Shown here: positions 52,693-62,016 of the stretch, piece by piece
Numbering within the stretch: the stretch's first letter is position 1
How the letters are laid out: every line of letters begins with the position of its first letter
Assembly: GCA_937872175.1 (NCBI GenBank)
Contig: CALMPI010000010.1
Location: forward strand, 186,001-250,000
Length of the DNA: 64,000 bases
Direction of reading: 5' to 3'
Source of the DNA: an uncultured Flavobacteriales bacterium
Lineage (GTDB): Bacteria; Bacteroidota; Bacteroidia; Flavobacteriales_F; PHOS-HE28
Program-made: the position numbers and the translations under genes
Notes under the pieces: generated by a model
Seen by the model: only the letters and a program-made list of their open reading frames with translations
What the model was told of the DNA's origin: nothing
The model's database searches: none

Positions 52693-53073
52693 TTACTTGA
52701 CCTCGACCTCTGCGCCGGCCTCCGTGAGCTGCTGCTTGATGGACTCGGCCTCCTCCTTGGAGACGCCCTCCTTCAGCGGCTTGGGAGCGCCGTCCACCAG
52801 GTCCTTGGCCTCCTTCAGGCCGAGGCCCGAAAGCTCCTTCACCAGTTTCACCACGGCGAGCTTGTTCTGCCCGCCGGATTTCAGGACCACGTCGAAGCTG
52901 GTCTTGGCGGGAGCGGCCTCGCCACCACCGGCGGCGGCGCCACCGGCGGCCACGGCCACAGCTGCGGCGGCGGGCTCGATCTTGTATTCATCCTTCAGGT
53001 AGTTGGCGAGTTCGCTCACCTCCTTCACGGTGAGGCTGACGAGCTGGTCGCCAAGGGCTTTGATATCTGCCAT
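52693..53073 (-). CDS. rplL: 50S ribosomal protein L7/L12
   Basis: This is a 126-aa acidic stalk protein of the ribosome. The N-terminal dimerisation helix is followed by an Ala/Gly-rich hinge ([17 protein letters not shown]) and the conserved C-terminal domain ([20 protein letters not shown]). It forms the ribosomal stalk with L10 from the preceding gene. Confidence 0.97.
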   Translation of the reverse strand: MADIKALGDQLVSLTVKEVSELANYLKDEYKIEPAAAAVAVAAGGAAAGGGEAAPAKTSFDVVLKSGGQNKLAVVKLVKELSGLGLKEAKDLVDGAPKPLKEGVSKEEAESIKQQLTEAGAEVEVK

Positions 53074-53137
53074 TGTTCGGGGTTGTTACAGTGAGTTCGT
53101 GGAAGCGACTGTGCGTAACGCGTTTGGTCTTGTTGGT

Positions 53138-53671
53138 TCAGGCCTGGGCGCGCTCCTCCAGCGCCTTCACCAGTCCTGCGATCTTGTGTCCGCCACCGCC
53201 CTGCAGGGCACCGATCACATTCTTGATCGGGCTCTGGAGCAGAGCGATGATGTCGCCGATGAGCTCCTCCTTGCCCTTGAGCGTGGCCAGAACGGCCACC
53301 TGGTCATCACCGACGAACACGGCTTCGTCGATCCAGGCGCTCTTGAGCACCGGCTTCTTGTGGGTCTTGCGGAAATCCTGGATCAGCTTCGCGGGGGCGT
53401 TGCCCTTCTCGGCGAACAGGATCGACGTCTGACCTTTCAGCGAGCCCACCAGTCCGCTGTAATCGCGGTCCTCGATGCGCTCCATCGCCTTCTGCAGCAG
53501 GGTGTTCTTCACCACCTTCATGCGGATGCCGGCCTTGTGGCAGCTGCGGCGCAGGTTGCTGGTGGCCTCGGCCGTCAGTTCGCTCGTGTCAGCCAGATAC
53601 AGCACGTTGGTCGCCTTGATCTCCTCGATCAGGTCGGCGATCGCCTGGTCCTTTTCGGTACGGGTTGCCAT
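53138..53671 (-). CDS. rplJ: 50S ribosomal protein L10
   Basis: This 177-aa protein anchors L7/L12 dimers to the ribosome. Visible features are KATNVLYLADTSELTAE, the conserved block GIRMKVVKNTLLQKAM, and a C-terminal helix for L12 binding. It starts 19 nt after rplA; the short gap leaves little room for a classic L10 leader. Confidence 0.97.
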   Translation of the reverse strand: MATRTEKDQAIADLIEEIKATNVLYLADTSELTAEATSNLRRSCHKAGIRMKVVKNTLLQKAMERIEDRDYSGLVGSLKGQTSILFAEKGNAPAKLIQDFRKTHKKPVLKSAWIDEAVFVGDDQVAVLATLKGKEELIGDIIALLQSPIKNVIGALQGGGGHKIAGLVKALEERAQA

Positions 53672-53690
53672 GGTTCTCGGGGATCTGGGG

Positions 53691-54383
53691 TTACTGCACG
53701 CTGCGGGTGTCCACCTTGACCCCCGGGCTCATCGTGCTGCTGATGGCGATGCTCTTGATGTACGCACCCTTCGCGGTGCTGGGCTTCAGCTTGATCAGGG
53801 TCTGGATCAGCTCGTGGGCGTTCTCGCTCAGCTTCTGGGCGTCGAACGAGGCCTTGCCGATCACCGCATGGATGATGCCCGCCTTGTCCACCTTGAAGTC
53901 GATCTTACCCGCCTTCACCTCCTTCACGGCCTTGGCCACGTCCATGGTCACCGTGCCGGTCTTGGGGTTGGGCATCAGGCCGCGGGGACCGAGCACGCGG
54001 CCCAGCGCACCCACCTTGGCCATCACGTTGGGCGTGCAGATGATCACATCCACGTCCGTCCATCCGCCCTTGATCTTCTCCACGAACTCGTCGAGGCCGG
54101 CCATGTCGGCGCCGGCGGCGGTGGCCTCCTCGCACTTGGCGGGGTCGGCCAGCACCAGCACGCGCACGTCGCGGCCCGTCCCGTGGGGCAGGCTCACCGT
54201 GCCACGCACCATCTCGGTGCTCTTCTTGGGGTCCACCCCGAGGCGCACGGCGATGTCCACCGTGGCGTCGAACTTGGTGTTGCTGATCTGCTTGACGATG
54301 GAGGCCGCCTCCTTGAGCTCATAGCTCTTGGTGGCGTCGTACTTGGCCATCGCGGCCTTGCGTTTCTTGGTCAGGGTCGCCAT
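53691..54383 (-). CDS. rplA: 50S ribosomal protein L1
   Basis: This is a 230-aa protein. ATG 54383 ([16 protein letters not shown]) is chosen over an upstream in-frame ATG at 54401 that would overlap rplK. Typical L1 blocks are [36 protein letters not shown] and [17 protein letters not shown]. Confidence 0.97.
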   Translation of the reverse strand: MATLTKKRKAAMAKYDATKSYELKEAASIVKQISNTKFDATVDIAVRLGVDPKKSTEMVRGTVSLPHGTGRDVRVLVLADPAKCEEATAAGADMAGLDEFVEKIKGGWTDVDVIICTPNVMAKVGALGRVLGPRGLMPNPKTGTVTMDVAKAVKEVKAGKIDFKVDKAGIIHAVIGKASFDAQKLSENAHELIQTLIKLKPSTAKGAYIKSIAISSTMSPGVKVDTRSVQ

Positions 54384-54387
54384 GGCA

Positions 54388-54834
54388 TCAAGCGTTCTCA
54401 AAGGGGTTCGTACCGGTCACCGTCACACCCATGCTGCGGGCCGTACCGGCCACCATGCTCATGGCGCTCTGCAGCGTGAAGCAGTTCAGGTCGGGCATCT
54501 TGTCCTCGGCGATGGCCTTCACCTGGTCCCAGGTGATGCTGCCCACCTTCTTGGTGTGCGGAACACCGCTGCCGCCCTTGATCTTGGCCTGCTCGATGAT
54601 CTGCACGGCCGCGGGCGGGGTCTTGATGATGAAGTCGAAGCTCTTGTCGCTGTACACGGTGATCACCACGGGCAGCACCTTGCCGGCCTTGTCCTGCGTG
54701 CGCGCGTTGAACTGCTTGCAGAACTCCATGATGTTCACGCCCTTGGCGCCGAGCGCCGGGCCGATGGGGGGCGAGGGGTTCGCCGCCCCTCCTTTCACCT
54801 GGAGCTTGATCAGCCCCGATACTTCCTTGGCCAT
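54388..54834 (-). CDS. rplK: 50S ribosomal protein L11
   Basis: This is a 148-aa protein of the ribosomal GTPase centre. ATG 54834 ([20 protein letters not shown]) is the usual family start. The N-terminal [19 protein letters not shown] and the C-terminal RNA-binding domain are intact. It ends 4 nt before rplA. The 143-nt gap upstream contains a small GCGAC/GTCGC hairpin (54909-54924). Confidence 0.97.
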   Translation of the reverse strand: MAKEVSGLIKLQVKGGAANPSPPIGPALGAKGVNIMEFCKQFNARTQDKAGKVLPVVITVYSDKSFDFIIKTPPAAVQIIEQAKIKGGSGVPHTKKVGSITWDQVKAIAEDKMPDLNCFTLQSAMSMVAGTARSMGVTVTGTNPFENA

Positions 54835-54977
54835 TTCTCTGGTTTTGTGTCCTGATGGCGTCCCGCACATGAGGCGGAACTCGGACGGGTTTTCCTTCTA
54901 TCGTTCGGGCGACGGTCGCGTCGCTTCTTCGTGTTCGTTCGTTCCTTGACCGGTGAGGGTTGAGGCATGCGCCATCC

Positions 54978-55535
54978 CTACACCTCCTTTTCAACCTGCA
55001 TGAAGCTCAGTTCCAGCGGGGTCTTCCTTCCGAAGATCTTCACCATCACCTTCAGCTTCTTCTTCTCCTCGTTGATCTCCTCGATCACGCCGTTGAAGCC
55101 GTTGAAGGGACCGTCGATCACCTTCACGCCTTCGCCCACGTGGTAGGGGTTGTGGATGGCCTCCTCGGTCTCGGCCAGTTCGTCCACCGTGCCCAGGATG
55201 CGGTTCACCTCGCTCTGGCGCAGGGGCACCGGATCGCCACCCTTCTCGGCCCCGAGGAAGCCGATCACATCGGGCAGGTTCTTGATGCTGTGAGCGATCT
55301 CGCCGGTGAGGTCGGCCTCCATCAGCACGTAGCCGGGGAAGAAGTTGCGCTCCTTGCTCACCTTCTTGCCGTCGCGGATCTGGTAGAACTTCTCGGTGGG
55401 GATGAGCACCTGGGTGATGTACGTGCCCATGTTGGAGCGCTTCACCTCGCTCTCGATCCGCTCCTTCACCTTCTTCTCCTTTCCGGAGATGGCGCGGATG
55501 ACATACCACTTGCGGTTGGCGGTCGCTACGGCCAT
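54978..55535 (-). CDS. nusG: transcription termination/antitermination factor NusG
   Basis: This is a 185-aa protein. The NGN domain (KWYVIRAISGKEKKVKERIE, NFFPGYVLMEADL) is followed by a C-terminal KOW domain (VGEGVKVIDGPFNGFNGVIE). It acts with RNA polymerase, couples transcription to translation and modulates termination. It is 2 nt from secE, the conserved arrangement. Confidence 0.97.
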   Translation of the reverse strand: MAVATANRKWYVIRAISGKEKKVKERIESEVKRSNMGTYITQVLIPTEKFYQIRDGKKVSKERNFFPGYVLMEADLTGEIAHSIKNLPDVIGFLGAEKGGDPVPLRQSEVNRILGTVDELAETEEAIHNPYHVGEGVKVIDGPFNGFNGVIEEINEEKKKLKVMVKIFGRKTPLELSFMQVEKEV

Positions 55536-55537
55536 GG

Positions 55538-55765
55538 TCAGCTCATCAATTTGTAGATGAAACCGAGGATCCCCTTCCAGAAGGAGGTGTTGGTCATGTT
55601 GTGCACGCCGAACACGTAGTCCATCACGAACACCACCAGGCTGATGATGAGCGCGGTGACGAGCACCACGATGGCGCTGCCCTGAAGCTCCTTCCAGGTG
55701 GGCCAGGAGACCTTGTTGACGAGCTCGTTGTAGCTCTCGCTCAGGTATGTCTTGAAGCTTGCCAC
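55538..55765 (-). CDS. secE: preprotein translocase subunit SecE
   Basis: This is a small inner-membrane subunit of the Sec translocon. A conserved cytoplasmic amphipathic segment (YNELVNKVSWPTWKELQ) precedes one membrane helix (AIVVLVTALIISLVVFVMDY). No ATG is suitably placed. GTG 55765 (75 aa, ASFKTYLSES) is preferred because the longer GTG start at 55786 would overlap the 3' end of tRNA-Trp. Confidence 0.9.
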   Translation of the reverse strand: MASFKTYLSESYNELVNKVSWPTWKELQGSAIVVLVTALIISLVVFVMDYVFGVHNMTNTSFWKGILGFIYKLMS

Positions 55766-55783
55766 GTTGATCGCTTGCTTGGG

Positions 55784-55856
55784 CACGGGTGGCAGGAATC
55801 GAACCCGCAGCCTACGGTTTTGGAGACCGTCGCTCTACCAATTGAGCTACACCCGT
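55784..55856 (-). tRNA. tRNA-Trp (CCA)
   Basis: A complete cloverleaf: acceptor ACGGGTG with CACCCGT, anticodon loop CTCCAAA giving CCA, and a TTCGATT T-loop. The 3' CCA is not encoded. It lies between tuf and secE, as in many Bacteroidota. Confidence 0.96.
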
Positions 55857-55931
55857 TCGTTGTGTCCGTTTTCGGCGGCGAAGGCCGGTCCACCTTGCGG
55901 CGGACCGGCCCGGCCACCAGGGTCGTTGTGC

Positions 55932-57119
<1,188 letters not shown>

Positions 57120-57221
57120 TGTCGTTCGGTCGTTATGGGTGTTCTGTTGTCGATCTGTCCGTTCACCTGTCGCACGTGCCTCCCCGCTTGGGGCGGGATG
57201 GAGCCGCAGCCGGTCCGGCGG

Positions 57222-57293
<72 letters not shown>

Positions 57294-57356
57294 CGATGTT
57301 CTGGTCGGAGGGGGTTCGGGGCCTTGCGGCGCCCTGACCTCCTCTGATCGTGGAAG

Positions 57357-57429
57357 AGCGGGAGACGAGACTCGAACCCGCGACATTCAGCTTGGAAGGC
57401 TGATGCTCTACCAACTGAGCTACTCCCGC
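57357..57429 (-). tRNA. tRNA-Gly (TCC)
   Basis: Acceptor GCGGGAG with CTCCCGC, anticodon loop CTTCCAA giving TCC, and a TTCGAGT T-loop. CCA is not encoded. Confidence 0.95.
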
Positions 57430-57487
57430 TTGAAAGGAAGGCCGATCGGAGAGGCAGGCCGGTATCCCTGGCTCCGTGAGTGAGTGG

Positions 57488-57570
57488 TGGGGAGAGCAGG
57501 ATTCGAACCTACGAAGCTGTGAAGCAGCAGATTTACAGTCTGCCCCCGTTGGCCACTTGGGTATCTCCCC
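57488..57570 (-). tRNA. tRNA-Tyr (GTA)
   Basis: A class II tRNA of 83 nt with a long variable arm. Acceptor GGGGAGA pairs with TCTCCCC, and the anticodon loop CTGTAAA gives GTA. Confidence 0.95.
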
Positions 57571-57584
57571 TGTTCCGATCACGG

Positions 57585-57657
57585 AGCCAATGGACGGATT
57601 CGAACCCCCGACCTGCTGATTACAAATCAGCTGCTCTACCAGCTGAGCTACATTGGC
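57585..57657 (-). tRNA. tRNA-Thr (TGT)
   Basis: Acceptor GCCAATG with CATTGGC, anticodon loop TTTGTAA giving TGT, and a TTCGAAT T-loop. First tRNA of the cluster, about 60 nt downstream of the promoter at 57725-57755. Confidence 0.95.
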
Positions 57658-57724
57658 ACGTACAGCAAGCGAAAGAACGCCTTTCACCCACCTCCCGGAG
57701 AGGCCTCCCCGGGAATTGGGCCTG

Positions 57725-57755
57725 CAAATGTAGGAAACTTCCCGGCACCTCCAAA
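57725..57755 (-). promoter_or_regulatory. consensus promoter of the tRNA-tuf operon
   Basis: On the minus strand TTTG (57755-57752), exactly 19 nt, then TACATTTG (57732-57725) matches the Bacteroidota vegetative consensus perfectly. It faces the tRNA-Thr/Tyr/Gly/Thr-tuf genes and probably drives them strongly. Confidence 0.85.
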
Positions 57756-57760
57756 CATGC

Positions 57761-57789
57761 GCAGGGCCCCGCTGTCGGCGGAGCCCTGC
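57761..57789 (-). terminator. terminator-like hairpin after hpf
   Basis: A 12-bp stem with one GU pair (57778-57789 with 57761-57772, 5-nt loop) lies about 40 nt downstream of the hpf stop and just upstream of the tRNA promoter. The T-run is weak, but the position separates the two transcription units. Confidence 0.6.
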
Positions 57790-57828
57790 TGATGCGGTGT
57801 GCCGGCCGCAACGACCGGCCCCGCAGGC

Positions 57829-58125
57829 CTATTTGGCACGGAGCTTCGAGCGCTCCAGCTGTCGCCGGATCGCTTCGGCCACCTGGTCGGTGGCCTCCTC
57901 AAAGCTCTTGCTGTTGCGCTTGGCGAAGAGCTCACGGCCGGGCACGGCCATCTTCACCTCCACCACCTTGTTGCGGCGGTCGTCCCCGTCATGCTCCAGC
58001 CTGAGGAAGACCTCGCTGCTGAGGATGCGGTCGTGGAACTGCGTGAGCTTCTGCAGGCGTTCGCGGATGAAGCCGACCAGCTTGATGTCGGCGTCGAAAT
58101 GGATGGAATGCACGTTCACGTTCAT
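57829..58125 (-). CDS. hpf: ribosome hibernation promoting factor (short HPF/RaiA family)
   Basis: This is a 98-aa protein that binds the small subunit of idle ribosomes. ATG 58125 (MNVNVHSIHFDADIKLVGFI) is preferred over the longer frame because family members start there. The beta-alpha-beta fold and the basic C-terminal helix (RNSKSFEEATDQVAEAIRRQ) are visible. There is no long-form C-terminal dimerisation domain. It starts 16 nt after the xerC stop, suggesting co-transcription. Confidence 0.9.
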   Translation of the reverse strand: MNVNVHSIHFDADIKLVGFIRERLQKLTQFHDRILSSEVFLRLEHDGDDRRNKVVEVKMAVPGRELFAKRNSKSFEEATDQVAEAIRRQLERSKLRAK

Positions 58126-58141
58126 GGTCTGCTCAGGTCGT

Positions 58142-59029
58142 TTATGGGGTTCCCTGCCCCCCGCCGCGCGGGTGGGCCTGCGCATGCACCTTGCGGAGCT
58201 TCTCCACCGTGTTGTGGGTGTACACCTGGGTGGCCGCCAGGTTGGCGTGGCCCAGAAGTTCCTTCACGGCGTTGAGGTCGGCCCCGTGCTCCAGAAGGTG
58301 CGTGGCGTAGGTGTGCCGCAGCACGTGGGGGCTTCGTTTCTGTTGTGTCGTCACGGTGGCGAGCACGCGGTGTACCATTCGTTGCACGCTGCGCCGGGCC
58401 AGCGGTCCACCGTGGCGCCCCCTCAGCAGGGGTGCCGCCGGGTCCGTGGTCGGCCGCTGGGAAAGATACGCGCGAACGGCCTCCAGCGTTCCATCCGGCA
58501 GGGGCACGATGCGTTCCTTGTTGCGCTTGCCCAGCACCCGGATGGTGCCCCTGTGCAGGTCCACCGCGCCCACCGTAAGGCCCAGCAGCTCGGCCAGGCG
58601 GATGCCGGTGCCGTACAGCAGCTCCAGCACCAGGCGCTCCTCGGGGCGCAGGTCGGCCGAGGGTCCGGCGGCATCGAACAGGGGCGCCATGCGGGCCTCC
58701 GGCACGAAGGTGGGCAGCCGCCTGGGCTGTTTGGGCGGCTCCACCAGCGCCGTGGGATCGCCCTCCACCGCACCCACCGTGCGGGCGAAGCGGTAATAGG
58801 CCCGCAACGCGCTCAGCTGCCGGTTCACCGTGCGCGCACCGGCACCATCGCTCAACCGCTGCATGATCCACTCCCGCACATCCCCGCCCTGCGCGGCATC
58901 GATCCCCCCGGCCCCCTGGGCGGCCAGGTGGTCGGCGAACTGCCGCAGGTCACGCCGGTAGGCGGACAGGGTGTGGGGACTGCACCGTTTCTCGTAGGCC
59001 AGGTGCTCCAGGAAGCGGTCGATGGACAT
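58142..59029 (-). CDS. xerC: tyrosine recombinase XerC-like
   Basis: This is a 295-aa site-specific recombinase for chromosome dimer resolution. The N-terminal SAM-like core-binding domain (FLEHLAYEKRCSPHTLSAYR) is followed by the catalytic domain. That domain has Arg in LLYGTGIRLAELLGL, a beta-hairpin Lys in VLGKRNKER, HxxR in HVLRHTYATHLL, and the His/Tyr pair in LGHANLAATQVYTH. All five key residues are present. It belongs to housekeeping context (rpsU, hpf), so a mobile-element integrase is unlikely. Confidence 0.92.
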   Translation of the reverse strand: MSIDRFLEHLAYEKRCSPHTLSAYRRDLRQFADHLAAQGAGGIDAAQGGDVREWIMQRLSDGAGARTVNRQLSALRAYYRFARTVGAVEGDPTALVEPPKQPRRLPTFVPEARMAPLFDAAGPSADLRPEERLVLELLYGTGIRLAELLGLTVGAVDLHRGTIRVLGKRNKERIVPLPDGTLEAVRAYLSQRPTTDPAAPLLRGRHGGPLARRSVQRMVHRVLATVTTQQKRSPHVLRHTYATHLLEHGADLNAVKELLGHANLAATQVYTHNTVEKLRKVHAQAHPRGGGQGTP

Positions 59030-59036
59030 CCGGAAA

Positions 59037-59044
59037 GCAAGATA
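59037..59044 (-). promoter_or_regulatory. candidate -7 box for xerC
   Basis: The minus strand reads TATCTTGC, 7 nt before the xerC ATG at 59029. No TTG at the -33 distance. It would give a leaderless or near-leaderless transcript. Confidence 0.4.
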
Positions 59045-59097
59045 GGCGAAAGGTCCTGACGGACCCCTCGCCTATCGGTACGGCGAAGCGTGCGGGC

Positions 59098-59289
59098 TTA
59101 TTGCTCGACGCTGTACGTCTTCAGCTTGTAGGCGGCGCGGATGATCTCCTTGCGGCGCTCCACGGAGGGCTTGGTGAAGCTCTGGCGCTTGCGCAGGGCA
59201 CGCATGGTGCCGGTGCGCTCGAACTTCTTCTTGAACTTCTTGAGCGCCTTATCGATGCTCTCGCCTTCCTTGACGGGGATGATCAGCAT
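59098..59289 (-). CDS. rpsU: 30S ribosomal protein S21
   Basis: This is a 63-aa basic protein (MLIIPVKEGESIDKALKKFK, ERTGTMRALRKRQSFTKPSV). In Bacteroidota, S21 takes part in sequestering the anti-Shine-Dalgarno end of 16S rRNA, and its own gene is often an exception with a strong ribosome-binding site. Directly before this ATG the transcript reads AAAAGGACCCC, compatible with such a site. It has a consensus promoter at 59315-59345. Confidence 0.95.
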   Translation of the reverse strand: MLIIPVKEGESIDKALKKFKKKFERTGTMRALRKRQSFTKPSVERRKEIIRAAYKLKTYSVEQ

Positions 59290-59314
59290 GGGGTCCTTTT
59301 GTTCGAAGGGGGCG

Positions 59315-59345
59315 CAAAGATAGCCACCTCGTTGATCCGTGCAAA
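59315..59345 (-). promoter_or_regulatory. consensus promoter of rpsU
   Basis: On the minus strand TTTG (59345-59342), exactly 19 nt, then TATCTTTG (59322-59315) matches the Bacteroidota consensus perfectly. The predicted start leaves a leader of about 18 nt before the rpsU ATG. Confidence 0.85.
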
Positions 59346-59350
59346 TGGGG

Positions 59351-60493
59351 TCACTTGAGCACCTCCCGGCTGATCACCAGTTTCTGGATCTCGCTGGTGC
59401 CCTCACCGATGGTGCAGAGCTTGCTGTCGCGGTAGAACTTCTCCACGGGGAAGTCCTTGGTGTAGCCGTAGCCGCCGAAGATCTGCACCGCCTCGTTGCT
59501 GGCCCACACGGCCACCTCGCTGGCGTAGTACTTGGCCATGGCGCTCTCCTTGGTCATCCTCTTCCCGCGGTTCTTGAGGTCGGCGGCCTGCTGGGTGAGC
59601 AGTTCGGCGGCCTCGATGCGGGTGGCCATGTCGGCCAGCTTGAAGGAGATGGCCTGGAAGCTGGCGATGGGCTGGCCGAACTGCTGGCGCTCCTTGGCGT
59701 ACTTCACGCTGGCGTCGTAGGCGCCCTTGGCGATGCCCAGGCTGAGCGCCGCGATGCTGATGCGGCCGCCGTCCAGGATCTTCATGGCCTGCTGGAAGCC
59801 CTGCCCCACCTCGCCCAGCACGTTCTCCTGCGGCACGCGGCACTCCTCGAAGATCACCTCGGCCGTTTCGCTGGCGCGCATGCCCAGCTTGTTCTCCTTC
59901 TTGCCGGCCTTCAGGCCCTTGGTGCCCCGCTCGATCACGAAGGCCGTCATGCCCTTGCTGTCCAGCAGCTCGCCCGTGCGCACGATGGCCACCACCACAT
60001 CGCTGCTGATGCCGTGGGTGATCCAGCACTTGGTGCCGTTCAGCACCCACTCGTTGCCCTCCTTGCGCGCCGTGCATTTCATGCGCATGGCGTCGCTGCC
60101 GGTGTTGGGCTCGGTGAGGGCCCAGGCGCCCAGCCACTGCCCGCTCGCCAGCTTGGGCAGCCACCGGCGCTTCTGCTCCTCGTTGCCGAAGGCCAGGATG
60201 TGGCCGGTGCACAGGCTGTTGTGCGCCGCCACGCTGAGGCCCACGCTGCCGCAGATCCGGGCGGTCTCCACGATGGTGTGGATGTACTCGAAATAGCCGA
60301 GCCCCGCACCGCCATAGGCTTCAGGCACCAGCACGCCGAGCATGCCGGCCGGACCGAAGTGCTGCTTGAACAGGTCGATGGGCATGTGCTGCCGCTCGTC
60401 CCAGTCCATCACGTGGGGGCGCAGTTCGCGTTCGCACAGGTCGCGCACGGCCTGCGCGATCATGGTCTGGTTCTCGGTGGTGGTGAATTCCAT
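59351..60493 (-). CDS. acyl-CoA dehydrogenase
   Basis: This is a 380-aa FAD enzyme of fatty-acid or branched-chain acyl-CoA oxidation. Family blocks: [32 protein letters not shown], the substrate loop around WITHGISSD, a [20 protein letters not shown] helix, and the C-terminal [15 protein letters not shown] with IGEGTSEIQ. Chain-length specificity cannot be read. It starts 6 nt after apt and is probably co-transcribed with it, although the functions are unrelated. Confidence 0.92.
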   Translation of the reverse strand: MEFTTTENQTMIAQAVRDLCERELRPHVMDWDERQHMPIDLFKQHFGPAGMLGVLVPEAYGGAGLGYFEYIHTIVETARICGSVGLSVAAHNSLCTGHILAFGNEEQKRRWLPKLASGQWLGAWALTEPNTGSDAMRMKCTARKEGNEWVLNGTKCWITHGISSDVVVAIVRTGELLDSKGMTAFVIERGTKGLKAGKKENKLGMRASETAEVIFEECRVPQENVLGEVGQGFQQAMKILDGGRISIAALSLGIAKGAYDASVKYAKERQQFGQPIASFQAISFKLADMATRIEAAELLTQQAADLKNRGKRMTKESAMAKYYASEVAVWASNEAVQIFGGYGYTKDFPVEKFYRDSKLCTIGEGTSEIQKLVISREVLK

Positions 60494-60499
60494 GCGGGT

Positions 60500-61030
60500 T
60501 CAGTAGGTCACCAGGCGGATGATGTCCGCGTCGTAGGGACGCAGGCGTTCAACACCCGCCAGGGAGGAGAGTTCAATGACGAAGGTGAAGGCGGCCACAC
60601 GGCCGCCCTGCATGCGCACCAGGTCGGCGGCCGCGGCGGCGGTGCCACCGGTGGCCAGCAGGTCGTCGTGCACCAGCACCTGCATGCCGGGCCGCACCAC
60701 GTCCACGTGCATCTCGATCTCGGCCGTGCCGTACTCGAGGGCATAGCTGGTGCTCACGGTGCGGTGGGGCAGCTTGCCCTTCTTGCGCACGGTGACGAAG
60801 GGGACACCGAGCTTCAAGGCCAGCGGCATGCCATAGAGAAAGCCGCGGCTCTCGATGCCGGCGATGGCATCGATGTGGCGGCCGTCCAGGCGTTCCATGA
60901 AGCCGTCCACCACGGCCTGGCTCAGGGCGGGGTCCTCCATCACCGGGGTGATGTCACGGAACAGGATGCCCGGCTTGGGAAAGTCAGGCACCGCGCGGAT
61001 GGCGGCCTGCAACCGGTCCTGTAGAACCAT
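60500..61030 (-). CDS. apt: adenine phosphoribosyltransferase
   Basis: This 176-aa purine-salvage enzyme converts adenine and PRPP to AMP. The type I PRTase PRPP motif is VLVHDDLLATGGTA. The N-terminal FPKPGILFRDITPVMED and ESRGFLYGMPLALKLGVPFV are characteristic. Its ATG overlaps the stop of the upstream gene by one base (TAATG), which suggests translational coupling. Confidence 0.95.
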   Translation of the reverse strand: MVLQDRLQAAIRAVPDFPKPGILFRDITPVMEDPALSQAVVDGFMERLDGRHIDAIAGIESRGFLYGMPLALKLGVPFVTVRKKGKLPHRTVSTSYALEYGTAEIEMHVDVVRPGMQVLVHDDLLATGGTAAAAADLVRMQGGRVAAFTFVIELSSLAGVERLRPYDADIIRLVTY

Positions 61031-61971
61031 TACTTCACTGAAAAATAGGGCGCGAAAGTACGGAGCGTCCCTTCATCCACCAGCGCACAGCCCCGCAGGT
61101 CGTCCGCCGTGCGGAACGGGCCGTGCTGGCGGCGGTAGGCCACCAGGGCCTTGGCCAGCTTCCACCGCAGGTAGGGGTGCGCCGCCAGCTCCTCCACCGT
61201 GCCGCTGTTCATCGGCACGCGGCGCACCAGGGCGGTGTCCACCGTCAACAAGGTGCGCAACTGGGCCAGCGCCTCGGGCTTGTCCTTCAGCACGTACACC
61301 TCGGCCAATTGGTCCAGGCTGTGGTAGCCGCCCAGCTGGTCGCGGTAGCGCAGGATGCCCCGGGCGAAGGACGGCCCCACCCCCGGCAGGGCCACCAGGG
61401 CGGCGCTGTCGCAGCTGTTCACCTCGAGCGGTGCGCGCTCCGGGCGCGCCGGCCGCTCCGCGCGGGTCCAGGCGCGCGTGCTGTCCCTCGTCCATCGCCG
61501 CTCCGCACGCGCCGCTCCCCCACCCTCCGCCCGGTCGGGCAGTTGCACGTAGGGCAGCAGGCGCGCCACCTGGTCGGGATGCAGGCTGCGCAGGCGGGCC
61601 AGGTCCTGCCGATGTTCGAAGGTGCCGCCATGGGCGATGTAGCTCAGCACCCCGCGCGCCTGCCGTTCGCTCAGGCCCAGGCGCCGCCAGTCCTCGGCCG
61701 TGGCCGTATTGGGATCGAAGGCGAAGAGGCTGTCGGCCGCGGCGGAACGGTCCGTGGCGCCCCGGGTGCGCAGGCTGTCAGCGGCCCGCTGTTCGGCGAG
61801 CCACACGGCCAGTTGGGCTTCCGCAGCGGCCATCAGCGCGGGGTCGGGCGCACGCTGCCGTTTCCACGCGATCCAGCCCCCGAACCCGGCCATGGCCAGC
61901 ACCACCACAAAGAGGCCGCGCCGCTCGGCGCGGTGCATGCTGAAGGCATCCATCCAACGGGCGCGGCGCAT
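61030..61971 (-). CDS. helix-hairpin-helix (ComEA-like) membrane-anchored protein
   Basis: This is a protein of up to 313 aa; ATGs at 61971, 61950 and 61938 are possible. One N-terminal membrane anchor (GLFVVVLAMAGFGGWIAW) precedes a low-complexity region and three helix-hairpin-helix modules. These are about 90-150 (DPNTATAEDWRRLGLSERQA), about 185-235 (VNSCDSAALVALPGVGPSFA) and about 250-310 (MNSGTVEELAAHPYLRWKLA). ComEA-type domains bind DNA in natural transformation. Bacteroidota carry multi-HhH versions of uncertain role. Confidence 0.8.
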   Translation of the reverse strand: MRRARWMDAFSMHRAERRGLFVVVLAMAGFGGWIAWKRQRAPDPALMAAAEAQLAVWLAEQRAADSLRTRGATDRSAAADSLFAFDPNTATAEDWRRLGLSERQARGVLSYIAHGGTFEHRQDLARLRSLHPDQVARLLPYVQLPDRAEGGGAARAERRWTRDSTRAWTRAERPARPERAPLEVNSCDSAALVALPGVGPSFARGILRYRDQLGGYHSLDQLAEVYVLKDKPEALAQLRTLLTVDTALVRRVPMNSGTVEELAAHPYLRWKLAKALVAYRRQHGPFRTADDLRGCALVDEGTLRTFAPYFSVK

Positions 61972-61986
61972 GGTGCTCGATGCGCA

Positions 61987-62016
61987 CCAAGGTAACCGTT
62001 CGGGTCAACCGGCCAA
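61987..62016 (-). promoter_or_regulatory. candidate promoter for the HhH-apt-acyl-CoA dehydrogenase set
   Basis: On the minus strand TTG (62016-62014), 19 nt, then TACCTTGG (61994-61987), 15 nt before ATG 61971. Spacing is exact but the -7 box has two mismatches. Confidence 0.4.

Noticed and set aside
58142-59029. Integrase next to tRNA genes as evidence for an integrated element
   Set aside because: The recombinase lies in a housekeeping set (rpsU, hpf) with XerC features. No att-like direct repeat of a tRNA end, and no cargo or phage genes, were found around it.
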